From NCBI GenBank assembly GCA_024529925.1, contig JAFEUB010000774.1:342001-406000 (forward strand): a DNA stretch of 64,000 bases. The letters are read 5' to 3'. The position numbers were made by a program, and so were the translations under genes. The stretch's first letter is position 1; every line of letters starts with the position of its first letter. The DNA is from Ophthalmolycus amberensis. Taxonomy: Eukaryota; Chordata; Actinopteri; Perciformes; Zoarcidae. This document shows, piece after piece, positions 38,276 through 52,082 of the stretch. The notes beneath the pieces are model-generated. The model did no database searches. It saw only the letters and a program-made list of their open reading frames with translations, and was not told the origin of the DNA.

Positions 38276-41130
38276 GTGTGTTTGTGTGCATGCATGCATG
38301 CAAAATGTATGTTTGAGCATATTTGACTTCATTTTCAGTTGCCTTTTGAAATACTTGTATTGTGTAAAGTCCCCCGACACGTTTTGATCAGTCAGTAAAT
38401 GAAATGACACAAAGCACCATCCATGCATACTCATCCCAAATGTGTGTGAGAGAGTACGGGCACATCGGCGTGTGTGCGGGCTTAGCCCACAGGGTGTGGT
38501 GCTGTATCTAGTGCAGTAGCCCAGGAGCCAGATTTATTTCTACAGAGCCGTTCAGCCTGGTTCTGCGGATTTGTTTGCATGCTGGGAGGCTGAAACAAAC
38601 ATTGAATTCAAACCCTCAAATACTCTTCGTTTGTGTCACCACCGCTGGTCATTATTTGACCGTTTGCCAACTGCTTCCCACCGGCAACTATGAAGGCACG
38701 GACACACAGTCACAGCGAATCATGAAGACGCTCACACATGGCCCTTGTTATGTGGAAAGAAGGAGCATTGTGTGTCGGCTGTTGCTTTCATCCAGCTCCT
38801 TCTTTACAATTCTCTACAGCCATTGTTATGGACACTTAACAAGCCCTGCTGTGCGGAGTTCACAGGTTTAGGTGTTTCTATTAGTGGTGGCATGTTCCGA
38901 ATACAATTGATGCAACCCCGTTTGGCCGTGCTCACGAGGAGATACTGAACCTTTCCCTTTCCAGGAACTTTGAGGTGTTACCAGGAGTGTTGTGGATCAA
39001 GCAAGCGCATTGCCACATATGCAAACATCACATGAGGTGACTTTTATGGTTTAGGATCTCTGCAAGAGGTTCAGTAAAAGTAAAATCCATCCCCCAGCCT
39101 ATTTGTCAAGGTTTCCAAAGCTTTCAGAGTTTCTACCAGTGAACTAATGTGGAAAACCAAAAGAGGCCATTTTCAAAAACCTCTCCCAACTCCTTATTCT
39201 TATTTTCTTCACCAACTCTGTGTCTTTGTGGTTGGAAATCATGACTTGCTCATGGCAGACAGACAGCTCCAGATTTCATTTAAATAACGTCCACAAAACA
39301 CAGAATAATGCCATTTGCAGGCCAGTTGTGTTGGTTTGTTTCACTGTGTGTGTGTGTGTGTGTACATGGATTATACCTCTCTCAGTCTCTTCCTTAAGTA
39401 AAGCTGGATTTCCGGGATATTGAGAAGTTTCACATGTTAATTAACAACCTGTTTTCTTTGGACTAATGTCTCAGGAGGTAGAGCGGGAGTGGAAATGTTA
39501 TTGTCTTTGTGTATATTCACCAACAAATACAATTTCTTAAAGCTGTTTTTATAAAAGTAAAATGACAATGGTAGTTTGGTTGTGTGTTGTTGCTGTGTGT
39601 ACACATTCATTGTGCATGCTCATGCTTTAGAGTGTCATTAATCAAGTCGAGTATTATTGTTTTCAGCATCTCGCCCAAGTCTACCTATTACCATTTTAAT
39701 GACATTACTGTGCTATTAATCTGTCTACCACACAGCCACTGGTCCAACTTATAAAACTATCAAATAAGTACTTTGATAAAAAGAGTGAGAAAAAAAACAA
39801 GACTATAAAGACGGAGAGAACAGTAATTAAAAAGCCACTCTAATGAAAGAAAACTCATAAACAAGAAATAGGGTTGAACGAATGGAAAAAGTGCATCTGC
39901 TGCAGTCTTGAATTAGACATATGACGGATAAATAGATGCTCTATTCAGCACAGAAACACTGAGTCTGTGGCAAAAAACAAAGTCATACCCAATGCCTCCA
40001 GCCATACCCATTAGAACTGTAAATGAGTGTGTTCCCTAGAGCCTAATCAGATAACTAAATTAAAGCTGCCATCAACATCTTGCCGTCTAGATTTAGGCAC
40101 TCAGGAAAGAGTTTCCAAATAGTTTTTAATGTCTATTTGAAAGTTTGAAACTACGCAATATTTTCTGTGCTTTCTCAAGCGTCTAAGGAGGAAGGGAAGC
40201 TGAAGTCCATCATAATTGGGAGGATTTTTCTTTACCAAATGATGAGCTGATTAACCTCGGTCACCAGGTCTAATGAATCTGTGAAATTCATTTACATGGT
40301 GCGTAGGAGGAGGACTTACGGGCATCCACACTGATGAAGGGCAAGAGAGGCCTTTGGTCTGCACTTGGCCACTGCACCTCTTAAATTGAGGCCCTTCACC
40401 TCAATTTTCAACACGGATAAGAACAAAATCAACCATCAATTGCACAATATTAACACATTTTTTTATGCATACCCCAATGTATACAATTAAATATATAACT
40501 ACATGGCTTCAGTCAAGTAGAAATGGTGGGAACAGGTGTTACAAGAGCGGAATGCAAAAAGGCTGCCTAGGGGTAAACGCCAGTCGCTCACTCTCTCACA
40601 CACACACACGCGCACACACACACATACACACGCACACTGTGTGTAGAATACAAAGATAGCTGGCTGAGTTTACCTGCTTGTAACACCCAGTTTAAAGGAG
40701 ACACATCCATTCCAAGCTTTGTCGTTCCTCAACGGCAAGCGTGACTTTGAGTTTGAAAATAAACTCTTAGCTCTACTTATCATATGTTGGAGAGACTGAA
40801 TATCAATCCTGTGTAATAACAGTTGATGCATACATTATGATCAAATGTACCATTGAAGGTAGATGCGAAGCTTTTACATGGCAGACATCTTGTGGTATAC
40901 CACATTTACAGACATAGCTATTTATATCCAGTATGGTTATTCATGTTTTTTATTTTAAATTAACCCATTCTACCCTACAGTATCTGGTCTGATCTAAACA
41001 GCACAAGCTCACTAACAATTCAACACGGTCAAACATGCAAAGTATGCGCCCTTTTTTAAAGTTCCTTATCTTCTGTATGTTTTACAATGCACAAGTTGAT
41101 AACTTCACACTCATCATCTCACTCATATGC
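38276..41130. other. Presumed intronic sequence, no exon seen
   Basis: No coding exon is recognised. Short TG (39,345-39,363) and interrupted CA (40,596-40,638) microsatellites are present. Confidence 0.45.
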
Positions 41131-41179
41131 TCACTAACGTTACGCCGGGCTTGCAGTACACTGGCGGAAACCCTGACAG

Positions 41180-41405
41180 AGCGTCCCAGGCAAACCTTGC
41201 AGCTAAACTAAATGATGCGCTGGAGACTTACTGGGAAAGTGGCTGCGTGTGGCCATGACAATGCACAAAAACATCGCGGCTGCTAACTCTCCCGGACGGG
41301 TGAAGTGGAGTTTGCGCGCACATTGCAGGTCGCGGTAAATCCTGGATTTAATGTTTTAGTGCGTCGGTTATCGTTGCAGCTGGGCGGCTTGTTGATGCAT
41401 GAAGT
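41180..41405 (+). pseudogene. hAT-family transposase relic, frameshifted
   Basis: Reading across frames in order gives LAAKLNDALETYWESGCV, then HDNA, then KNIAAANSPGRVKW, then AHTLQVAVNPGFNVL (41,320-41,359 region), then VAAGRLVDA (about 41,372-41,400). In hAT/ZBED transposases a 'V-x-D-N-A-x-N-I' block carrying a catalytic aspartate is followed after about 15-20 residues by a 'C-F-A-H-T-L-Q-L-A-V' block, so order and spacing agree. At least three frameshifts separate the pieces and the upstream and downstream parts are missing, so the copy is dead. No terminal repeats were identified. Confidence 0.65.
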
Positions 41406-44325
41406 GATGCATGAGTTGATATGAGTAACGGATCTTTATCTCGCTATTCAATTGGAAAACCTTCAATCAATACAACAATGTTCCATGTAAGCATGTGGAC
41501 TGCACTTAAACCCGGACTTGGCCATTTTCACACAGTAGTCCTGCGAGCATCAACGCTTGGAGGTGGCATTCTGCAATTTGTTTTCTACATCTACGACTAA
41601 TTACATTAACGTTGCACCTTATGGAGCACGAATACAAATCCAATTGAGTCTTAATGTTTCACTATTTTGTGTTGGGAATTTACAAATGTCTTGAGTTTCA
41701 GATATGTTTTCCTCCCGTCTCTCTCATTAGCTGCCAATGGGGCAAATCCTTCTCCACTTCTAGCTCAGGAACACTGCGTATCTCAATCAGGCCTTTTATT
41801 TACTGGTTGCTTGTAGTGATGCAAGAATTAAAGCTCATCCTGCTGCTTTGCTCTTTTTAAGTTGCTCTGGAGTACGGATCTTCTGATCAGGCTGTTAATC
41901 CTTGATGAATTATTGATTTCATGCATTAATAATTGGTCATCCAGTGCCGGAACTTTTTGGACTTTTTACATTTTTTTTGGACTCACTATTCAAAATTTCT
42001 ATATATTAATACATTGCTCAATGCAGCTACTCTAAACGTTCCAAAGGGACAAGCTGTCTTAGGGATTACATGTATCACTTTTTTTCTTACATTAATGTGA
42101 CTCTCACGTTTCATTACCTGCCCAGCGATAACAGATGGAAATTGTGCAATATATGGTGCAATAAATTAATTGTACACAGTCCCTGTTTTATATAAATAAG
42201 TAATTGAATGAATGAATAATAACCCTTTCACGATGTTGCAACATGTCCATGTTTAGAAAGACAGTTCCCCTGTCAACAGAGCAGTAGGACTTAAAAAGAT
42301 GTTTCTCTAAATGCCCACTTCCGTGTCTAAAATGTAATGTTTCTTTTTTTTTATGTTAAAATTTCATCAAATAGACTTTATGCTTATATGATTCTTTCAT
42401 AAAGGGGATATGAAAAAATATAATATTATCATATCAATCTCAAGCCTGCTAGTGTCGAGTCAGGTCAAATCAGTCTCAATGTAGACCCGATCATTAAATG
42501 GAATCTTTGCCATGAGCGACTCATAATCGAGGGGAAGATTGCACCAGGTAATGGAGGAGAAACAGAAAGGATGTGAGAGTGAAAGGATTGTATGAATGCC
42601 TGACATGAGTTCAGATAGCGTATTGGAGATAATATCATACTGTAGAGAAACGGCAAGGCTGTCATGAAAAGTGTTTGTGGTGGCTTACACCAATAGATAA
42701 ACGCCGTAGCACCTGCCGTTGTGGCTTCTGAATCCGAGCAGTTCTACCCATGCCACCAGCCTGACTGACTTGTTTTCTCCCCCTCTCATCTTATTTTACC
42801 ACACTTTCACTTCGTATCTTTGTTCTCTCAGCAATTCCCTTTTCAAGTGTCATTTTTGATATATGCATAGATGCTCTGACGGGAAGAGGATTCCTGAAAG
42901 TCGCATCTCGGCAGCCCAAATGTGCTGTCCAAGAAAAAGTCTTATTGGCTTATCGTGCGCTGAGAAGACCCATTCACATAATCCTTAAGCAGCTAGAATC
43001 CAGAACATCCATCCCTGTCAGCCATTGTTCTCTTCAGGAAAAAACAGATCGTGTGCGAGTGTTTGCCTGAAAGCATGCCCCATACATATAAACGATGCTG
43101 CCTTACCCGTCCATGCTTTCATGTGTCTTTGTTTGTCGCACGCTGAGCTGCAAATGTGTGTTCATGTGTGTGTCTATAGGTGTCACTAGGAAAAGAATAG
43201 CGGTGATTGGAAACGTGAAAATATGTCTTTATTTAGATGGCGGCAAGAGGAAGAGAAGCTTCGTCATTCTATTGCAAAATTAACCAAGAGAGGACTGAGC
43301 CCATTGTTGTCAGTAATCCAACTATTTCCATTTCAAAAGCAGAGCAAAGTGGCTGTGCTGGACACAAAAGCAGCCCATTACTACTGTCGGTCTGTGCCTG
43401 TTGGATCACAGGACCATGTTCGCCATGGGATGCCTATGTAGTCGAGGGGCAAACTTTGCATGGCTCCCCCTAGATATAGTTTGTGAACCCTTAATTCTGG
43501 ATTAATGCAGCTCACCAGAACCGACCAACGTCGTTGCAGTCAGTGTTGTAGTAATGGTGTGTGCTGTTGTGGTTCTCCGTTTGTGTGCCTTTGTGTGTGG
43601 GAGTGTGTGTGTGTGGGGGGGGGGGGGGTTGTTCCCCTGGCAACCTGACCAGGGTCAACATGTCACACTGTTTCACTAGCTGAGTGTGCTGCCATATGCA
43701 AATGAGGGCTGTGCCAGCCTTCATACATTAGCGTTAGTGAGCCTTTGCATAATATCAACTTTTTTCCGTTGGAGAAATAGGGCATGTGAGAGTAAGGATG
43801 TTAAGAAAGACATTTATTTATTTTTGAAAATAAAAATTGAAATGCTGAAGAAGAAAAAAAAGTGTTGCTACATGATTACCGTGGTCAAAAGACGCTATTA
43901 TGACAATCTCTATCGTTTATTAGATTGTTTATTGTGCTTTTCGTCTCTTTTTTTTTGGCAAAATAATTACACTAAAAATAAAAAAAGGCGCTGGAGTATC
44001 TACACAAAATGATCAGATGTAGATTGTTAACATAGAAGCAATATTTCACTTTTAAAAATATCAATACCCGTGCCTCTAAACAGGAGTAACAGGGCAGCCT
44101 TGCCTTTTTGTTTCACCAGTTATCAGATAAACAGTAACGCCTGCAAAAGAAACGTGTCTGTGTGGTCTCTAGCAATGCTCTGTGTTTATGAGGTTGGGAC
44201 ATGCTAACTACGTCATGATTGACATGATGGGCAAAAAATACCACACTTTATATTTTCAGTGTCAAGGAACATTGTTGTTAAAAGAGAAATGATATCATAC
44301 AGTACCTCTGTTATGTGCTCGTGTT
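41406..44325. other. Presumed intronic sequence, no exon seen
   Basis: No coding exon is recognised. AT-rich DNA at 42,150-42,440 and 43,800-44,000; a poly-G run at 43,615-43,628. Confidence 0.45.
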
Positions 44326-44351
44326 TGTGTGTGTGTGTGTGTGTGTGTGTG
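44326..44351. repeat. (GT)13 microsatellite
   Basis: Uninterrupted GT run. Confidence 0.93.
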
Positions 44352-45531
44352 CTCGAGGGTGTTTACAATACGGATTTGTCTCCAATCAGCTTTCCACAAA
44401 CCAAGCTGTTCTCCAGAGATCAAAGAGCCTCCCTCTCACTAGCTTGCTTGTGGATCAGGTGTTGAGATTCCAGCGTGCACCTCTCCCTTTATCTGTGGAT
44501 TGCACCCTCTGTCTCTGTTGCTCTATCCATTATTCTCTGTCTATGTTGCACTATTGCGGTCTTTTTTTGCCGCAGATAAACAAATCAAATGTTCTGCTTT
44601 TGCTCATTAGTTCCTCTTCATCTGCGCCTTTTATGAGTTCGCTGATTGTGAAGTAAACATAAAACTAATTGTCTGTAAAAGAAATTTGTGGCCGCATAGT
44701 GCCAGGTGTTTGGACTATTAAAATGCACCTAGTAAATATCATTTTATAGCGCCATATACAGCACACTGTGCACAAACTAATGGCAGAAGAATGAATGAAG
44801 GAGGGAGGGAGAAAGGGATGGATGAATGGTGAGCCTATTAAATACAATTTTCAGCATTTTTCATCGAACTATAATGAAGGAATCTCTGTCTGTGTGTTTG
44901 CATGTGGGCATGTCCTTTGCATATCTGGAGAACCACTCAGCCGTTCTACTTCACTCTTGGCCGGTGTATTGCCGGGGACCCAAGGGAGTGCCGTGATAAA
45001 ATTGGTGCAATTTGGACATGCGAGAATACTAATAAACAAGCGAACGGGGCTCCGAGAGGTAGTGGGGGACTGCAGAGTCGAACATGGTTTCAGCAGTGGG
45101 TCGTTCACTTTTGCTGCTGAATGCCTACAACCACACTCTTCTTCACTTCCCTGGAGTCAACGAGCGTTGTTCTCCATAACACTACAAGCAGAACTGCTAC
45201 AAACGTATTCAGAGTCCAGCTCAAGGACACTCTGACATGCGGACAGTTGGAGCCGCCAACCTTGTGGTTAAAGGAAATGGTAAATGGACTGCACTTGTAT
45301 CGCGCTTTTCTATTCGTCCGACCTCAAAGCGCTTTAGCACTACATGTCATCAGTCACCCATTCACACCCATTCATCCACTGATGGCAGGGGGCTACCATG
45401 CAATGTGCCCCCTGCCCATCAGGACTCTAACTAACATTCATTCCCATTCATACAACGCAGGCATGGCTTGCGCGAGCAATTTGGTGTTAAGTGTCTTGCC
45501 CAGGGACACATCGACACGGACGAGTGGAGCC

Positions 45532-45543
45532 GGCGATCGAACC
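45532..45543 (-). promoter_or_regulatory. Pol III B box of the SINE
   Basis: Minus-strand GGTTCGATCGCC, close to the consensus GGTTCGANTCC, with the invariant TTCGA intact. Confidence 0.7.
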
Positions 45544-45576
45544 GCCGGTCCTCTGATTGAAGGGCGACCCTGCTCT

Positions 45577-45588
45577 ACCACTGAGCCA
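45577..45588 (-). promoter_or_regulatory. Pol III A box of the SINE
   Basis: Minus-strand TGGCTCAGTGGT matches the consensus TRGCNNAGYNGG. Confidence 0.75.
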
Positions 45589-45598
45589 CAGTCGCCCC

Positions 45599-45645
45599 GA
45601 GGACAATCCGCTTTACCCACTGAGCCACAGCCATCCCCAATTGGC
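45599..45645 (-). repeat. Partial second SINE head
   Basis: A second 'cactgagccacag-c-ccc' string (plus strand, about 45,620-45,640) repeats the outer part of the SINE head at 45,579-45,597. It keeps A-box-like sequence only. It may be a tandem duplication or the end of a second, older SINE into which the first inserted. Confidence 0.55.
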
Positions 45646-46920
45646 AATTGGCCCGCTCCGCACGGACACGTGTTCCGAACGGCCAATCCCCAAACAGGCA
45701 CTGTACGAGTGCTCACAAAATCTATTCAACCCTATATTTTGTTCCATAATAGTCTTCATATATTATCCATTTAAAATGTGTGAATTTGTTATTTAAGAAA
45801 ATGAAAATAAAGATATAGTATAAACTTGTTTGTGTCCCAGCCAACAGTGGGGAAGCCTGTTAGGCACAGATAAATGTCTGACCCTCCCTGGGGTTCGCTT
45901 TTAGTTCACAGAGTGTAGTTTTTCACGGTGATTGGATATCGACAAAGGCATCATGCTCTGGGCCATAAGTTGACCATACACACATTCCCATATGGACACA
46001 AACACACACACACACACAGAAAATTGAAAATATACTCACGTCAGGATATTCAAAGATCATCTTTGTAGAAAAGGATGGATGAGAAAGAGATTCACATGAT
46101 CTTTCATCTGTTCATACTTTGCTGTCTGGCTTTGTCCTTATTTTCTCATTCGTTCCTTTTATATCACCTTTGATATTTTCTTTCGTCACTCATTCACCGA
46201 GGCTGTGGGTGATTGTCTGCTTGTCGTATTTTTATTTTTTTTTAAAGCCCTTTTGTTGCCCGCTGCTAAAAGCTGTTCCCCTGAAGGTGCAACATGTGAG
46301 GAACCTGCAACAAGCAAGACCATCTTTTCCCCACACTCCCCCACTTCTCACCTCCCATTTCTTATTTAGTCTTCCTGCTGCGTCTTCTGCTCCTCTTCAT
46401 CTGATCCCCTCCCTATCTCCCCATTTTATTTTCACGTTGAACAACTGCCTGCTGTGGAAGCTTATGCAACATCCCATACTGCACACAGACACACACATGC
46501 ATCCAGACTGCGCACAGTCACAAGAACCAAACTGGAAACTGGAGAAAAAAAGGGTAAGGACCAGAAGAAGAAGGGATGAGAGTAATTTTCTTTGACTCAT
46601 GCAAAACCATAATTGTGTTTTGAACCATCATCTGAGCAATGAAGCAAAGTTTACTGAGCAGTTGTGATATATCCAGCGGTCTATGTTTACATATTTGTCA
46701 TTGCTCTGTGGCATAACTTGACACCAGGTCAGCAATTTGATTAGCTGGAAACAAACGATCGAGTTGTTTGGTAGTTTTTCCTCAAGAAAGCGTCTATGTA
46801 CTCTGCTTCCATTTAATTATGTCTTGTTTTAACGTTCTCTCTTGACTGTCTGACCTCTTCTAATAAAAAAAAAGCTTCAACCGTTCTCGCCTGCAAAGAA
46901 ACAATCACAGTACAAAGCAG
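45646..46920. other. Presumed intronic sequence, no exon seen
   Basis: The 158-codon frame at 46,119-46,595 lies in pyrimidine-rich DNA and shows no domain. A short CA run lies at about 46,002-46,018. Confidence 0.45.
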
Positions 46921-46938
46921 TATATGTATGTGTGTGTG

Positions 46939-46996
<58 letters not shown>
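46921..46996. repeat. Compound TG / (TA)n microsatellite
   Basis: A short TGTG segment passes into a TA run of about 60 bases broken once by C. Confidence 0.95.
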
Positions 46997-46998
<2 letters not shown>

Positions 46999-49900
46999 GG
47001 TACATATACTAGCTTCAAACTGGCATGTCTACTCTGGATAGACTGTGACTTGTTTGGGGCGCAAATTAAAGTTTTTATGGGGGAATCGGTATGGGGTCCC
47101 TGCCGTTTTATTCAGTAAAGTCAGTGAGTTATAACAAAATCGGGAAATGAAAGAAATTGAGGTCTGTGGAAAACTGCATTCGATAATGTCAGAAAATCAC
47201 ATTTCTTTCGTAATGGTTTGACAGGTGACACTCTTTACATCTATCATACATTATAAATCCACCACCACAGCAAGCCTGCTGTATATCGACACTATCTTCC
47301 TTGTGTAGTTGTGATTTTTGTTTGTTTTTGCCTGCTCTGATTTCCCCTATGGAAACTTAAAGCATCCACATTGATTTCCCTTTAAACCTCTGTTTGCACC
47401 AACACAAGTGGATGCTTGTTGTTTAAACTATGTGGTTTCTCGTGCTTCTCCTCTCCTCTGTTGTCCTGTTAAGGTTTTTCTTTTTCCCCAAATTAATCCA
47501 TATTTAAATTATTCAGTAGTGGCTAAGTGGTTTAAGAGAACGTTTCCCCACGACGTGTCGTGTTCTATAGGGTACTATGTTGAGATCATCAATTGTGTCG
47601 AGCATAGGTTGTAAAGCTTTGGCGGCATTATATATGTTGTTAGTTACAGTATGTCCATCTGCTGCACTCAATTCATTTCAAAGCCCTCTTAACATGCTGG
47701 GATTGTTCAACGTATAAACTGACCCAGTGTTTCACTGGTGTCTTGCTGTCTCGGTCAGCTCGCCAGCAGCCACAGTAAATGCACTTCCAGATGAGTTTCT
47801 CCACCAGATCTAAAACTAAACTTTGAGATCACACAGGCCATCGGGGAGCACGACGTTGACTTGCTGTCACGGTCTCAGCTAAGGCTGAGGTGTCCTTTTC
47901 TGTAAATGCAGTTCAAAGAACAGCTTGTGTGTGTTTGTACTGTACGTGGGTGTACCGGGAATCCTTTAATCCCGTATGGCATGCCACATATTGTGACAGG
48001 GGCTGTCCCCTCCCACAGCTTTGATTTTGTGTGAGAAAAGATAATTATTTCACCTTTCACTTGAAATTCATTATCACAGGGAGCGAGAGGGACAGGTAAA
48101 TGACAGGTAATTGCTTTTCAGAGTCAACACCATTCTTCCTCCAATACACCAGAGCGAGCGGGGAGAAAAAGAGCTGACGAGAGAAGCGAGACAGAGACAG
48201 AGTGGGAGGAATGAGAAGGAAGGGCTAATTTCCATAATGAAAAGGTAATAATTTGTGGTGTTAGAGTTAGTTTCAGTCTTGTGTCTATGGCGTTTCAGCT
48301 CCTTGCTCGAGGTCATTGTGTGGTACCAGCCATGCATAATAATTCATTAACAAAACCTCGCCCACATGGCTTGCCCCCTTCTCAAGAATGTCAGTTTCAC
48401 CTTCCCTCCTTCCTTCTCATCTTTCCAATCCCATTTACCCCCAATCCCTTCCCGCCACACCCGGCTTCCTGTCCTCCTTTTCCTTTCCCACATTATCTTT
48501 TTTTTTTCTTGCTCCATCCAAGGGACCCATATGGTAATAATAAATATACACATGAATTATATCCCCTCTTTGAATCCCACAAAGGCTACGAAATACTCTT
48601 TCATCCCGCGCTCTCTCTTACTTGTTCAATTCTTATATTGTAACATCAATAGAGGACCTCCACGTTCTCTTCTCACGCACAAGTACACACACAAACACAG
48701 ACACCCCTCCACCCAGCTACATGAATGATTTAGGAGCATGCACATTGACGGTCTGCCACCTGCCTTGGGCTCTGCTCAGGCCCACCTAGCGGCTGCTGGC
48801 CCTGCATGTTAATGCCTACTGGATAGGGACTTGCATGTTAACATGGAGTGGGACACTAGGGTAGCTGACAGAGTGACAAGGAGCTGACACTGTGCACCTC
48901 TGCTGCCGTTTAAAGGGCTAAGATAAGGTATCAAGGAAGCTCTGCATAGAAGTTGTTTCACTTGGAGCGTTGCACGTGTTCTGCTGAATAATTGAGCTGT
49001 CGGACACAAGTTGGACTTGACTTGAAAAGTCGACCACTGAATCCTTTTAAGTATGATGTTAAAGGGTTGAGGCCAAAGCAGTTGCAGAATGGTACGGAAA
49101 TAACATAGCAACTGTCGTAGTCATAGGCGGAGAGGTTCGGTCCTTTCAGCCAGCACTGGCTACGTTGGCTGCTGTTGCTATGTGACTCAAAGGAGACATG
49201 TTTGAAGTGCACTTCCCTTTTGCTAGCTATAAGTTTTTAGTCTTTCTACTGCTGGCACCGTCAGCCCTAATCGCATGCTGATCTCTCGGTGCTGTCGGGA
49301 TCGTGCAGCAGCAGTGCGTCGTGTCTGTTGTAAAACAACAAGGAGACTTTGTGTCGGGTCACAGATAGCAACAGTGAATCACGGAACAGGAACATGACGT
49401 ACATAGTGGGGTGGGGGGGGTAAAGGCTGTAGCTCTGTTTGTGCTGTGCATTTTACACTCAAAGAGAAGTGGGAAGTATCAAGCATTTTATAATGCTGAT
49501 GGCGATGAGCTGGCCTTGATGACCGACACATAAATGATGCATTGAGTGAGACAAACGTTTCAGAAAACCAGCATACATCTGTCTGTAAATAGAGCGAGCA
49601 ACGAGTGCTTTTCGCCACATTTTAAATCAGCTCATCATGCTTCTTCTAACTATACTTCCAACGAGTTTAGAGTCTACTGTGATAATGAGAGTTGGGATCC
49701 TCCATCACACTCTTACTTGCATTTTTCTAAGCTTCCTATGTAAATATCATCTTGCAGTCAATTGTTTCTTTGTCTTGGTTTCAACATGCATTGTTCATCA
49801 TTGTGTGATTGGAGCTAGTTTCTGAGCTCAGACAGCAAAGGGAGGTAATTTAACTTCATCGTATGTGTATGGTCACTTTCTCCCCCATTCATTTTTGTTT

Positions 49901-50311
49901 CCAACTCACTTGGTTTTCTAAATAGACTTAATTATTTTTCAATATGAAAACATGTGCTTGAAGAATATTAATGTCTAACTTGCAGCCACTTTTAAGAGGT
50001 TGAATACATTGCAGGTCTAGAAAAGATGGTTCCTGGAATTTAATTGGCTTTATTAATAATCCAGCAGGCATAATTTCAAAGATATTCCAGCCATTTTCAG
50101 TGATACATGTGGATTTGGTGTGGTGGGCTTTTTATGTTTGAGATAACTACATGGCGACTAATCTTTGTGTGGATCAATCTACATTGTCCTTCTAGAAACA
50201 TTATCTGTCAAACTATTTCTCGTACCAGTTCTACAACTTTAAGAAACAACAAAACTCAGTTTGGGTTTCAAACCTGCTCACTATCTTAAGGTTTTGCTGT
50301 TTGATTTATGC

Positions 50312-50313
<2 letters not shown>
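46997..50313. other. Presumed intronic sequence, no exon seen
   Basis: No coding exon is recognised. The stretch 48,740-48,930 is repeat-free and carries two GCATGTTAA strings 30 bases apart (about 48,805 and 48,833), a weak enhancer candidate. Confidence 0.4.
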
Positions 50314-50342
<29 letters not shown>

Positions 50343-50406
50343 TGTATGTATGTATGTACCGTATGTGTATGTGTATATATGTATATATGTGTATATATAT
50401 ATATAT
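50314..50406. repeat. (TATG)11 tetranucleotide and adjoining (TA/TG)n microsatellite
   Basis: About eleven TATG units at 50,314-50,357, then mixed GTAT and ATAT units up to 50,406. Confidence 0.95.
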
Positions 50407-52082
50407 GTTCTGTAAGTGACATTGTGGTCTATGCGTAACTGTATAACAGGATTAATCCAGCTGGGTTGCATATCTCATCTCACTATCTCCCACTGGCAAG
50501 GCAGAGTGTGTCAAGCTGAAGAGGATGTCAGTGGGTGGGCGACATATTCTACACAACTAGAGGGGGATTTTATAGAGTCTGGCAACCGCTACAAATAGGA
50601 CACAGTCAGGCAGCTCCCCTTCCTCTATCCACCTCCCTCCGCCGTCTGGGCTTGTCACTACTAAAAGGGGAACAAAGACGAAAGCAGCTAAGGGATTACA
50701 TTGATCTTGTTTCGAGGAGAAATGTGTTTTTAGTATGTTGCTAGGATTTTTAACATGTTTTTCTGAAACATCCTGCACATGGGGTTGATGCTCAAGGTGT
50801 GCAGGAAGTTGGCTGGCTCATCAACAAATGCACTTGTTTAACTTGTCCTTCAATCCAGATAATCAACTCCTGAATATTCTCAGTTGCTAATGTGAGTGCA
50901 AAATACACTCCCTCTTTGATGGCCTGTCATTTAAAGCAGACAGGCATGACCGCTAATTCAGGCACGAACGCAACTGCATCAACACTTTGCCTATCTCAAA
51001 TGAATCTGACATCTGTGATGCCGCTTGACAACGCAGTGAGAGTACAGCCGACAGGACCATAATGTCAAGTGATGGACTGCTGTACACCTCGAATGCACAA
51101 ACCCAATGACTGCAGTAAACGTCAACAAAGCCCATTTTCAAATACTGCAGGGCCCAACGGTGTGAATAATATAAGCCTGCATGCTAATGATGAACGATTA
51201 GTTGAGTAATTGTTGATTGGCAGAAGATTATTTAAAAAATTGAATAATTGCTGAAGTAATTTATCAACCATTTTACAATGCACTGCAAACTGTTGGTGCA
51301 GAAACGGAAAGGAATCACATACACACACATGCACACACACACACACCCACAGAAGCGGCCACATTCTGACACTTCAAGTGTTGATTGTGCTCATTAGCAT
51401 TCATAATCCTGGTTTCTGTCATCAAGTCAACCCATACTTGTTTATTTTTTATTTCTTTTGCATTTAAGGTTGTCAGTAGGAAAGATTTTACGCGACAGGG
51501 AACACAATAGTGCCACTTTCAAAAACACTTATTCCTTAATTAACCCAGGCATGCATTCACCCTCTAAGAGGAACTGCTGTGGCACGCATGGGCCGTATCT
51601 TGTTTACTGCAAGTATCCGAGGGAGAGAGGGGGGGAGAGGGAGAGACGGAGAGAGGGAGAGAGAGGGACGGACTTCCAATGTTTTCCTGTTGGTCACTGA
51701 GGCGTGGATAAATATTCTACTTGTTACAATAAGTGGAAGAGACAGAGGTTGTCTGAGCATTCCTTTCCACTCCTCTCCACCGTAGTTTGCAGAAGAGTCT
51801 GCAGGGAAAGAGCTGTTTTCTTTTGTTCAGGCGATAACTGTCAGTTCACAAACTATAGCAGCACGAAATGAAGATGCATATCAGAAATACAATTTGACAG
51901 GACATCCCCATATTTTTGCATTATTTCTAATTTGAAGTCCACATTTAATGCGGTCACCACTTGCTTACCTTTACAACAACATCCTCTTTGCGGCGTCTAC
52001 TTCTATTAGGGGATATGGTCATTATTTAATCTAGTGTCACCTATCTGTGAGCCTATACAATTAGCTCTGACGCTGAACTTGT
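50407..52082. other. Presumed intronic sequence, no exon seen
   Basis: Includes interrupted CA repeats at about 51,318-51,352 and a purine-rich GAGAGGG stretch at about 51,617-51,668. No coding exon. Confidence 0.45.

Larger units (their letters stand above)
45271..45598 (-). mobile_element. tRNA-derived SINE, minus strand
   Basis: Read on the minus strand, the element begins near 45,598 with a tRNA-like head, TGGCTCAGTGGTAGAGC. About 35 bases later comes GGTTCGATCGCC, so both internal RNA polymerase III promoter boxes are present at tRNA-like spacing. The body runs through a segment rich in 'gtgtcttgcccagggacaca' and 'cattcacacccattcatcc' (plus-strand wording). It ends in 'gcgcgatacaag...gtccatttaccattt', a tail type widespread in teleost genomes and probably shared with a partner LINE. 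Plus-strand open frames through it (up to 217 codons) are fortuitous. The family name is not assigned. Confidence 0.75.

Noticed and set aside
45530..45600. A tRNA gene on the minus strand
   Set aside because: Pol III boxes are present, but acceptor-stem pairing is not convincing and the sequence continues into a SINE body, so it is the SINE head.
45121..45774. 217-codon open frame on the + strand, the longest in the window
   Set aside because: Most of it runs antisense through the tRNA-derived SINE. No known domain.
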